In this document: one piece after another, positions 52,101 to 63,148 of the stretch | Position numbering within the stretch: position 1 is the first letter of the stretch | Layout: each line of letters opens with the position of its first letter | From: Nomia melanderi | Lineage: Eukaryota; Arthropoda; Insecta; Hymenoptera; Halictidae | NCBI RefSeq assembly: GCF_051020985.1 | Contig: NW_027475133.1 | Location: forward strand, 2,046,001 to 2,110,000 | Direction of reading: 5' to 3' | DNA length: 64,000 nucleotides | Notes under the pieces: model-generated | Databases searched by the model: none | Seen by the model: the letters and a program-made list of their open reading frames with translations, nothing else | Told to the model about the DNA's origin: nothing | Translations under genes and position numbers: made by a program

Positions 52101-55100
52101 CTATTAGAGATAGCGCAATAAGCCAAAGGGAATTATCTGCAGGAGGCCCTGGCGCATGCATCTGTACAGCGGGCACGACCTAGGACCACCAGGGGCCGAG
52201 AAAACCACCGTCTCATGGGGCCGGACACTCAGGGTCAGGGGAAAATCCAATATATATCTGGTGATATCTCGGGTGCTATTACAGATAGCGCAATAAATCA
52301 AAGTGCGTTGTCTGTAGAAGGCCCTGGCGCATGGATCTGTGCAGCGGGAACGACCTCGGACCACTAGGGGCCGAGAAAACCACAGTCTCATGGGGCCGGA
52401 CACTCAGGGCCAGGGGAAAATCCAATATATATCTGGTGATATCTCGGGTGCTATTACAGATAGCGCAATAAATCAAAGTACGCTGTCTGTAGGAGGCCCT
52501 GGCGCATGAATCTGTGCAGCGGGAACGACCTCGGACCACCAGGGTCCGAGAAAACCACCGTCTCATGGGGCCGCACACTCAGGGTCAGTGAAAAATCCAA
52601 TATATATCTGGTGATATCTCGGGTGCTATTACAGATAGCGCAATAAATCAAAGTGCATTGTCTGTAGGAGGCCCTGGCGCAAGAATCTGTACAGCGGGAA
52701 CGACCTCGGACCACCAGGGGCCGAGAAAACCACAGTCTCATTGGGCCGGACACTCAGCGTCAGGGAAAATCCAATATATATCTGGCGACATATCGGGTGC
52801 TATTAGGGATAGCGCAATAAACCAAAGTGAATTATGTGCCGGAGGCCCTGGCGCATCAATCTGTGCAGCAGGAACGACCTCTGATCACCAGGGTCCGAGA
52901 AAATCACCGAGACATGGGGCCGGGCACTCAGGGTCAGGTAAAAATCCAATATATATCTGGTGATATCTCGGGTTATATTACAGATAGAACAATAAATCAA
53001 AGTGAATTATCTGCAGGAGGCCCTGGCGCATGAATCTGTGCAGCGGGAACGACCTCGGACCACCAGGGGCCGAGAAAACCACCGCCTCATGGGGCCGGAC
53101 GCTCAGTGTCAGGGAAAAATCCAATATATATCTGGTGATATCTCGGGTGCTATTACAGATAGCCAAAGAAATCAAAGTGCATTGTCTGTATTAGGCCCCG
53201 GCGCATGAATCTGTGCAGCGGGAACGACCTCGGACCATCAGGGGCCGAGAAAACCACCGTCTCATGGGGCCGGACACTCAGGGTCATGGAAAAATCCAAC
53301 ATATATCTGGTGATATCTCGGGTGCTATTACAGATAGCGCAATAAATCAAAGTGCATTATCTGTAGGAGGCCCTGGCGCATGAATCTGTGCAGCGGGAAC
53401 GACCTCTGACCACCAGGGGCCGAGAAAACCACCGTCTCATGGGGCCGGACACTCTGGGTCGGGGAAAAATCCAATATATATCTGGTGATATCTCGGGTAC
53501 TATTAGAGATAGCGCGATAAATCAAAGTGACTTATCTGCAGGAGGCCCTGGCGCATGCATCTGTGCAGCGGGAACGACCTCGGACCACCAGGGGCCGAGA
53601 AAACCACAGTCTCATGGGGCCGGACACTCAGGGTCAGGGTAAAATCCAATATATATCTGGTGATATCTCGGGTGCTATTAGAGATAGCGCAATACACCAA
53701 AGTGAATTATCTGCAGGAGGCCCTGGCGCATGAATCTGTGCAGCGGGAACGACCTCGGACAACCAGGGGCCGAGAAAACCACCGCCTCATTGGGCCGGAC
53801 ACTCAGGGTCAGGGAAAAATCCAATATATATCTCATGATATCTCGGGTGCTATTACATATAGCGGGATATATCAAAGTGCATTGTCTGCAGGAGGCTCTA
53901 GCGCATGAACCTGTGCAGCGAGATCGATCTCGGACCCCCAGGGGCCGAGAAAACCACCGACACATGGGGCCGGGCACTCAGGGTCAGGGAAAAATCCAAT
54001 ATATATCTGGTGATAGCTCGGGTGCTATTACAGATAGCGCAATAAATCAAAGTGCATTGTCTGTAGGAGGCCCTGGCGCATGAATCTGTGCAGCGGGAAC
54101 GACCTCGGACCACCAGGGGCCGAGAAAACCACAGTCTCATGGGGCCGGACACTCAGGGCCAGGGGAAAATCCAATATATATCTAGTGATATCTCGGGTGC
54201 TATTAGAGATAGCGCAATAAACCAAAGTGTATTATTTGCAGGAGGCCCTGGCGCATGAATCTGTGCAACGGGAACGACCTCGGACCACCAGGGGCCGAGA
54301 AAACCACCGTCTCATGGGGCCGGACACTCCGGGTCAGTGAAAAATCCAATATATATCTGGTTATATCTCGAGTGCTATTACAGATAGCGCAATAAATCAA
54401 AGTGCATTGTCTGTAGGAGGACCTTGCGCATGAATCTGTGCAGCGGGAAGTACCTCGGACCACCAGGGGCCGAGAAAACCACAGTCTCACGGGGTCGGAC
54501 ACTCAGTGTCAGGGAAAAATCCAATATATATCTGGTGATATCTCGGGTGCTATTAGAGATAGCGCAATAAACCAAAGTGAATTATCCACAGGGGCTCCGG
54601 GCGCATGAATCTGTGCTGCGGGAACGACCTCGGACCACCAGGGGCCGAGACAACCACCGTCTCATGGGGCCGGACACTCAGGGTCATGGAAGAATCCAAT
54701 ATATACCTGGTGATATCTCGGGTGCTATTAGAGATAGCGCAATAAACCAAAGTGAATTATCTGCAGGAGGCCCTGGCGCATGAACCTGTGCAGCGGGAAC
54801 GACCTCGGACACCAGGAGCCGAGAAAACCACTGTCTCATGGGGTCGGACACTCAGGGTCAGGGAAAAATCCAATTTATATCTGGTGATATCTCGGGTGCT
54901 ATTAGAGATAGCGCAATAAACCAAAGTGAATTATCTGCAGGAGGCCCTGGCGCATGAATCTGTGCCGCGGGAACGACCTCGGATCACCAGGGTCCGAGAT
55001 AACCACCGTCTCATGGGGCCGGACACCCAGGGTCGGGGAAAAATCCAATATATATCTGGTGATATCTCGGGTGCTATTACAGATAGCGCAATAAATCAAA

Positions 55101-56673
55101 GTGCATTGTCTGTAGGAGGCCCAGGCGAATGAATCTGTGCACCGGGATCGACCTCGGACCACCAGGGGCCGAGAAAACCACCGTCTCATGGGGCCGGACA
55201 CTCAGGGTCAGGGAAGAATCCAATATATATCTGGTGATATCTCGGGTGCTATTACAGATAGCGCAATAAATCAAAGTGCATTGTCTGTAGGAGGCTCAGG
55301 CGAATGAATCTGTGCAGCGGGAACGACCTCGGACCACCAGGGGCCGAGAAAATCACCGTCTCATGGGGCCGGACTGTCAGGGTCAGGGAAAAATCCAATA
55401 TATATCTGGTGATATCTCGGGTGCGATTGGAGATAACGCAATAAACCAAAGTGCATTGTCTGCAGCAGGCCCTGGCGCATGAATCTGTGCAGCGGGAACG
55501 ACCTCGGACCACCAGAGGCCGAGAAAACCACCGTCTCATGGGGCCGGACTCTCAGGGTCAGGGAAAAATCCAATATATATCTGGTGATATCTCGGGTGCT
55601 GTTAGAAATAGCGCAATAAATCAAAGTGAATTATCTGCAGGGGGCACTGGCGCATGAATCTGTGCAGCGGGAACGACCTCGGACACCAGGAGCCGAGAAA
55701 ACCACCGTCTCATGAGGTCGGACACTCAGGGTCAGGGAAAAATCCAATATATATCTGGTGATATCTCGGGTGCTATTACAGATAGCGCAATAAATCAAAG
55801 TGCATTGTCTGTAGGAGGCCCTGGCGCATGAATCTGTGCAGCCGGATCGACCTCGGACCACCAGGGGCAGAGAAAACTACCGTCTCATGGGGCCGGACAC
55901 TCAGGGCCAGGGACAAATCCAATATATATCTGGCGATATCTCGGGTGCTATTGGAGATAGCGCAATAAACCAAAGTGCATTGTCTGTAGGAGGCACTGGC
56001 GCATGAATCTGTGAGGCGGGAACGATCTCTGACCGCCAGGTGCAGAGAAAACCACAGTCTTATGGGCCAGGACACTCAGGGTCATGGGAAAATACAATAT
56101 ATATCTGGTGATATCTCGGGTGCTATTAGAGATAGCGCAATAAACCAAAGTGAATTATCTGCAGGAGGCCCTGGCGCATGCATCTGCGCAGCGGGAACGA
56201 CCTCTGACCACCGGGGGCCGAGAAAACCACAGTCTCATGGGGCCGGACACTCAGGGTCGGGGAAAAATCCATCATATATCTGGTAATATCTCGGGTGCTA
56301 TTACAGATAGCGCAATAAATCAAAGTGCATTATCTGTAGGAGGCCCTGGCGCATGAATCTGTGCAGCGGGAACGACCTCTGACCACCAGGGGCCGAGAAA
56401 ACCACCGTCTCATGGGGCCGGACACTCTGGGTCGGGGAAAAATCCAATATATATCTGGTGATATCTCGGGTGCTATTAGAGATAGCGCGATAAATCAAAG
56501 TGCATTGTCTGTAGGAGGCCCAGGCGAATGAATCTGTGCAGCGGAAACGACCTGGGACCACCAGGGGCCGAGAAAATTACAGATATTCGGAATCCGTCAC
56601 CCAAGGTCATGTAAAAATCCAGCATATATCTGGTGATATCTCGGGTGCTATTACAGATAGCCTAATAACCCAA
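52101..56673 (+). repeat. Most diverged irregular monomers
   Basis: About 26 monomers, each with its own substitutions, for example GAATTATGTGCCGG (52833), TAGAACAATAAATC (52985), GGATATATC (53873), CCACAGGGGCTCCGG (54586) and several GGACACCAGG deletions (54807, 55681). I see no block repeat except a monomer at 53345 that matches 56318. Some variants, such as TATATTACAGATAGAACA and GTATTAGGCCCCGG, look like sources of the 2100-bp HOR to the right. Confidence 0.85.
53919..53932. other. 14-bp perfect palindrome in one monomer
   Basis: CGAGATCGATCTCG is its own reverse complement. It arises from the ordinary CGGGAACGACCTCG by three substitutions and is seen in this one monomer only. Confidence 0.8.
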
Positions 56674-58948
56674 AGTGCATTGTCTGTAGGAGGCCCTGGA
56701 GCATGAGTCTGTGCAGAGGGAACGACCTCGGACCACCAGGGGCCGAGAAAACCACAGTCTCATGGGGTCGGACACTCAGGGTCAGGGAAGAATCCAATAT
56801 ATACCTGGTGATATCTCGGGTGCTATTAGAGATAGCGCAATAAACCAAAGTGAATTATCTGCAGGAGACCCTGGCGCATGAATCTGTGCAGCGGGAACGA
56901 CCTCGGACCACCAGGGGCCGAGACAACAACCGTCTCATGGGGCCGGACACTCAGGGTCAGGGAAAAATCCAATATATTTCTGGTGATATCTCGGGTTATA
57001 TTACAGATAGAACAATAAATCAAAGTGCATTGTCTGTAGGAGGCCCTGGCGCATGAATCTGTGCAGCGGGAACGACCTCGGACCACCAGGGGCCGAGAAA
57101 ACCACCGTCTCATGGGGCCGGGCACTCAGGGTCAGGGAAAAATCTATCATATATCTGGTGATATCTCGGGTGCTATTACAGATAGCCCAAGAAATCAAAG
57201 TGCATTGTCTGTATTAGGCCCCGGCGCATGAATCTGTGCAGCGGGAACGACCTCGGACCACCAGGGGCCGAGAAAACCACCGTCTCATGGGGCCGGACAC
57301 TCAGGGTCAGGGAAAAATCCAATATATATCTGGTGATATCTCGGGTGCTATTACAGATAGCGCAATAAATCAGAGTGCATTGTCTGTAGGAGGCCCTGGC
57401 GCATGAATCTGTGTAGCGGGAACGACCTCGGACCACCAGAGGCCGAGAAAACCACAGTCTCATGGGTCCGGACGCTCAGGGTCAGGGGAAAATCCAACAT
57501 ATATCTGGTGATATCTCGGGTGCTATTACAGATAGCGCAATAAATCAAAGTGAATTGTCTGTAGGACGCCCTGGCGCATGAATCTGTGCAGCCGGAACGA
57601 CCTCGAACCACCAGGGGCCGCGAAAACCACCGTCTCATGGGGCCGGACACTCAGGGTCAGTGAAAGATCCAATATATATCTGGTGGTATCTCGGGTGCTA
57701 TTACAGATAGCGTAATAAATAAATGTGCATTGTCTGTAGGAGGCCCTGGAGCATGAACCTGTGCAGAGGGAACGACCTCGGACCACCAGGGGCCGAGAAA
57801 ACCACAGTCTCATGGGGTCGGACACTCAGGGTCAGGGAAGAATCCAATATATACCTGGTGATATCTCGGGTGCTATTAGAGATAGCGCAATAAACCAAAG
57901 TGAATTATCTGCAGGAGACCCTGGCGCATGAATCTGTGCAGCGGGAACGACCTCGGACCACCAGGGGCCGAGACAACAACCGTCTCATGGGGCCGGACAC
58001 TCAGGGACAGGGAAAAATCCAATATATTTCTGGTGATATCTCGGGTTATATTACAGATAGAACAATAAATCAAAGTGCATTGTCTGTAGGAGGCCCTGGC
58101 GCATGAATCTGTGCAGCGGGAACGACCTCGGACCACCAGGGGCCGAGAAAACCACCGTCTCATGGGGCCGGACACTCAGGGTCAGGGAAAAATCCAATAT
58201 ATATCTGGTGATATCTCGGGTGCTATTACAGATAGCCCAAGAAATCAAAGTGCATTGTCTGTATTAGGCCCCGGCGCATGAATCTGTGCAGCGGGAACGA
58301 CCTCGGACCACCAGGGGCCGAGAAAACCACCGTCTCATGGGGCCGGACACTCAGGGTCAGGGAAGAATCCAATATATATCTGGTGATATCTCGGGTGCTA
58401 TTACAGATAGCGCAATAAATCAAAGTGCATTGTCTGTAGGAGGCTCAGGCGAATGAATCTGTGCAGCGGGAACGACCTCGGACCACCAGGGGCCGAGAAA
58501 ACCACAGTCTCATGGGGCCGGACACTCAGGGTCAGGGGAAAATCCAATATATATCTGGTGATATCTCGGGTGCTTTTACAGATAGCGCAATAAACCAAAG
58601 TGCATTGTCTGTAGGAGGCTCTTGCGAATGAATCTGTACCGCAGGAACGACCTCGGACCACCAGTGGCCGAGAAAATTGCAGATATTCGGAATCCGTCAC
58701 CCAAGGTCATGTAAAAATCCAGCAAATATCTGGTGATATCTCGGGTGCTATTAGAGACAGCGCAATAAACCAAAGTGCATTGTCTGTAGGAGGCCCAGGC
58801 GAATGAATCTGTGCAGCGGAAACGACCTGGGACCACCAGGGGCCGAGAAAATTACAGATATTCGGAATCCGTCACCCAAGGTCATTTAAAAATCCAGCAT
58901 ATATCTGGTGATATCTCGGGTGCTATTACAGATAGCCTAATAACCCAA
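56674..58948 (+). repeat. 2100-bp HOR, copy 1 with an extra monomer (2275 bp)
   Basis: Thirteen monomers. The start is set by CCTAATAACCCAAAGTGC, which returns at 58949, 61049 and 63149. Relative to copies 2 and 3 it has one more monomer near 57580-57750 (GCCGGAACGACCTCGAACC and TGAAAGATCC). Within the copy, the dimer near 56826-57198 is repeated near 57876-58248 (offset 1050 bp). Two V1 cores occur, one at 58673 and one at 58848 in consecutive monomers at its end. Confidence 0.9.
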
Positions 58949-61048
58949 AGTGCATTGTCTGTAGGAGGCCCTGGAGCATGAGTCTGTGCAGAGGGAACGA
59001 CCTCGGACCACCAGGGGCCGAGAAAACCACAGTCTCATGGGGTCGGACACTCAGGGTCAGGGAAGAATCCAATATATACCTGGTGATATCTCGGGTGCTA
59101 TTAGAGATAGCGCAATAAACCAAAGTGAATTATCTGCAGGAGACCCTGGCGCATGAATCTGTGCAGCGGGAACGACCTCGGACCACCAGGGGCCGAGACA
59201 ACAACCGTCTCATGGGGCCGGACACTCAGGGTCAGGGAAAAATCCAATATATTTCTGGTGATATCTCGGGTTATATTACAGATAGAACAATAAATCAAAG
59301 TGCATTGTCTGTAGGAGGCCCTGGCGCATGAATCTGTGCAGCGGGAACGACCTCGGACCACCAGGGGCCGAGGAAACCACCGTCTCATGGGGCCGGGCAC
59401 TCAGGGTCAGGGAAAAATCTATCATATATCTGGTGATATCTCGGGTGCTATTACAGATAGCCCAAGAAATCAAAGTGCATTGTCTGTATTAGGCCCCGGC
59501 GCATGAATCTGTGCAGCGGGAACGACCTCGGACCACCAGGGGCCGAGAAAACCACCGTCTCATGGGGCCGGACACTCAGGGTCAGGGAAAAATCCAATAT
59601 ATATCTGGTGATATCTCGGGTGCTATTACAGATAGCGCAATAAATCAGAGTGCATTGTCTGTAGGAGGCCCTGGCGCATGAATCTGTGTAGCGGGAACGA
59701 CCTCGGACCACCAGAGGCCGAGAAAACCACAGTCTCATGGGTCCGGACGCTCAGGGTCAGGGGAAAATCCAACATATATCTGGTGATATCTCGGGTGCTA
59801 TTACAGATAGCGCAATAAATCAAAGTGAATTGTCTGTAGGACGCCCTGGCGCATGAATCTGTGCAGAGGGAACGACCTCGGACCACCAGGGGCCGAGAAA
59901 ACCACAGTCTCATGGGGTCGGACACTCAGGGTCAGGGAAGAATCCAATATATACCTGGTGATATCTCGGGTGCTATTAGAGATAGCGCAATAAACCAAAG
60001 TGAATTATCTGCAGGAGACCCTGGCGCATGAATCTGTGCAGCGGGAACGACCTCGGACCACCAGGGGCCGAGACAACAACCGTCTCATGGGGCCGGACAC
60101 TCAGGGTCAGGGAAAAATCCAATATATTTCTGGTGATATCTCGGGTTATATTACAGATAGAACAATAAATCAAAGTGCATTGTCTGTAGGAGGCCCTGGC
60201 GCATGAATCTGTGCAGCGGGAACGACCTCGGACCACCAGGGGCCGAGAAAACCACCGTCTCATGGGGCCGGACACTCAGGGTCAGGGAAAAATCCAATAT
60301 ATATCTGGTGATATCTCGTGTGCTATTACAGATAGCCCAAGAAATCAAAGTGCATTGTCTGTATTAGGCCCCGGCGCATGAATCTGTGCAGCGGGAACGA
60401 CCTCGGACCACCAGGGGCCGAGAAAACCACCGTCTCATGGGGCCGGACACTCAGGGTCAGGGAAGAATCCAATATATATCTGGTGATATCTCGGGTGCTA
60501 TTACAGATAGCGCAATAAATCAAAGTGCATTGTCTGTAGGAGGCTCAGGCGAATGAATCTGTGCAGCGGGAACGACCTCGGACCACCAGGGGCCGAGAAA
60601 ACCACAGTCTCATGGGGCCGGACACTCAGGGTCAGGGGAAAATCCAATATATATCTGGTGATATCTCGGGTGCTATTACAGATAGCGCAATAAACCAAAG
60701 TGCATTGTCTGTAGGAGGCTCTTGCGAATGAATCTGTACCGCAGGAACGACCTCGGACCACCAGTGGCCGAGAAAATTGCAGATATTCGGAATCCGTCAC
60801 CCAAGGTCATGTAAAAATCCAGCAAATATCTGGTGATATCTCGGGTGCTATTAGAGACAGCGCAATAAACCAAAGTGCATTGTCTGTAGGAGGCCCAGGC
60901 GAATGAATCTGTGCAGCGGAAACGACCTCGGACCACCAGGGGCCGAGAAAATTACAGATATTCGGAATCCGTCACCCAAGGTCATGTAAAAATCCAGCAT
61001 ATATCTGGTGATATCTCGGGTGCTATTACAGATAGCCTAATAACCCAA
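58949..61048 (+). repeat. 2100-bp HOR, copy 2 (12 monomers)
   Basis: It is exactly 12 x 175 bp. The internal dimer repeat is now 875 bp apart instead of 1050, because of the monomer lost relative to copy 1. The V1 pair lies at 60773 and 60948. One private change is AGGAAACC near 59371. Confidence 0.93.
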
Positions 61049-63148
61049 AGTGCATTGTCTGTAGGAGGCCCTGGAGCATGAGTCTGTGCAGAGGGAACGA
61101 CCTCGGACCACCAGGGGCCGAGAAAACCACAGTCTCATGGGGTCGGACACTCAGGGTCAGGGAAGAATCCAATATATACCTGGTGATATCTCGGGTGCTA
61201 TTAGAGATAGCGCAATAAACCAAAGTGAATTATCTGCAGGAGACCCTGGCGCATGAATCTGTGCAGCGGGAACGACCTCGGACCACCAGGGGCCGAGACA
61301 ACAACCGTCTCATGGGGCCGGACACTCAGGGTCAGGGAAAAATCCAATATATTTCTGGTGATATCTCGGGTTATATTACAGATAGAACAATAAATCAAAG
61401 TGCATTGTCTGTAGGAGGCCCTGGCGCATGAATCTGTGCAGCGGGAACGACCTCGGACCACCAGGGGCCGAGAAAACCACCGTCTCATGGGGCCGGGCAC
61501 TCAGGGTCAGGGAAAAATCTATCATATATCTGGTGATATCTCGGGTGCTATTACAGATAGCCCAAGAAATCAAAGTGCATTGTCTGTATTAGGCCCCGGC
61601 GCATGATTCTGTGCAGCGGGAACGACCTCGGACCACCAGGGGCCGAGAAAACCACCGTCTCATGGGGCCGGACACTCAGGGTCAGGGAAAAATCCAATAT
61701 ATATCTGGTGATATCTCGGGTGCTATTACAGATAGCGCAATAAATCAGAGTGCATTGTCTGTAGGAGGCCCTGGCGCATGAATCTGTGTAGCGGGAACGA
61801 CCTCGGACCACCAGAGGCCGAGAAAACCACAGTCTCATGGGTCCGGACGCTCAGGGTCAGGGGAAAATCCAACATATATCTGGTGATATCTCGGGTGCTA
61901 TTACAGATAGCGCAATAAATCAAAGTGAATTGTCTGTAGGACCCCCTGGCGCATGAATCTGTGCAGAGGGAACGACCTCGGACCACCAGGGGCCGAGAAA
62001 ACCACAGTCTCATGGGGTCGGACACTCAGGGTCAGGGAAGAATCCAATATACACCTGGTGATATCTCGGGTGCTATTAGAGATAGCGCAATAAACCAAAG
62101 TGAATTATCTGCAGGAGACCCTGGCGCATGAATCTGTGCAGCGGGAACGACCTCGGACCACCAGGGGCCGAGACAACAACCGTCTCATGGGGCCGGACAC
62201 TCAGGGTCAGGGAAAAATCCAATATATTTCTGGTGATATCTCGGGTTATATTACAGATAGAACAATAAATCAAAGTGCATTGTCTGTAGGAGGCCCTGGC
62301 GCATGAATCTGTGCAGCGGGAACGACCTCGGACCACCAGGGGCCGAGAAAACCACCGTCTCATGGGGCCGGACACTCAGGGTCAGGGAAAAATCCAATAT
62401 ATATCTGGTGATATCTCGGGTGCTATTACAGATAGCCCAAGAAATCAAAGTGCATTGTCTGTATTAGGCCCCGGCGCATGAATCTGTGCAGCGGGAACGA
62501 CCTCGGACCACCAGGGGCCGAGAAAACCACCGTCTCATGGGGCCGGACACTCAGGGTCAGGGAAGAATCCAATATATATCTGGTGATATCTCGGGTGCTA
62601 TTACAGATAGCGCAATAAATCAAAGTGCATTGTCTGTAGGAGGCTCAGGCGAATGAATCTGTGCAGCGGGAACGACCTTGGACCACCAGGGGCCGAGAAA
62701 ACCACAGTCTCATGGGGCCGGACACTCAGGGTCAGGGGAAAATCCAATATATATCTGGTGATATCTCGGGTGCTATTACAGATAGCGCAATAAACCAAAG
62801 TGCATTGTCTGTAGGTGGCTCTTGCGAATGAATCTGTACCGCAGGAACGACCTCGGACCACCAGTGGCCGAGAAAATTACAGATATTCGGAATCCGTCAC
62901 CCAAGGTCATGTAAAAATCCAGCAAATATCTGGTGATATCTCGGGTGCTATTAGAGATAGCGCAATAAACCAAAGTGCATTGTCTGTAGGAGGCCCAGGC
63001 GAATGAATCTGTGCAGCGGAAACGACCTCGGACCACCAGGGGCCGAGAAAATTACAGATATTCGGAATCCGTCACCCAAGGTCATATAAAAATCCAGCAT
63101 ATATCTGGTGATATCTCGGGTGCTATTACAGATAGCCTAATAACCCAA
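61049..63148 (+). repeat. 2100-bp HOR, copy 3 (12 monomers)
   Basis: A line-by-line comparison with copy 2 shows about ten single-base differences in 2100 bp and no indel, about 99.5% identity. Examples are GCATGATTC near 61604, ACCCCCTGG near 61941, ACACCTGG near 62050 and CCTTGG near 62679. The V1 pair lies at 62873 and 63048. Confidence 0.93.

Larger units (their letters stand above)
39427..63108 (+). repeat. V1 core variant, 13 scattered copies
   Basis: In 13 monomers the core (about monomer positions 76-125) is replaced by a strongly diverged sequence, starting AAAATTACAGATATTCGG and going through CCGTCACCCAAGGTCATG. Starts are 39427, 44501, 46251, 48176, 50101, 52026, 56573, 58673, 58848, 60773, 60948, 62873 and 63048. 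It aligns to the ordinary core without a gap but differs at roughly 17 of 42 positions. The flanks are ordinary. Many copies also have GGCGAATGAATC upstream instead of GGCGCATGAATC. None was found before 39427. Confidence 0.85.
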
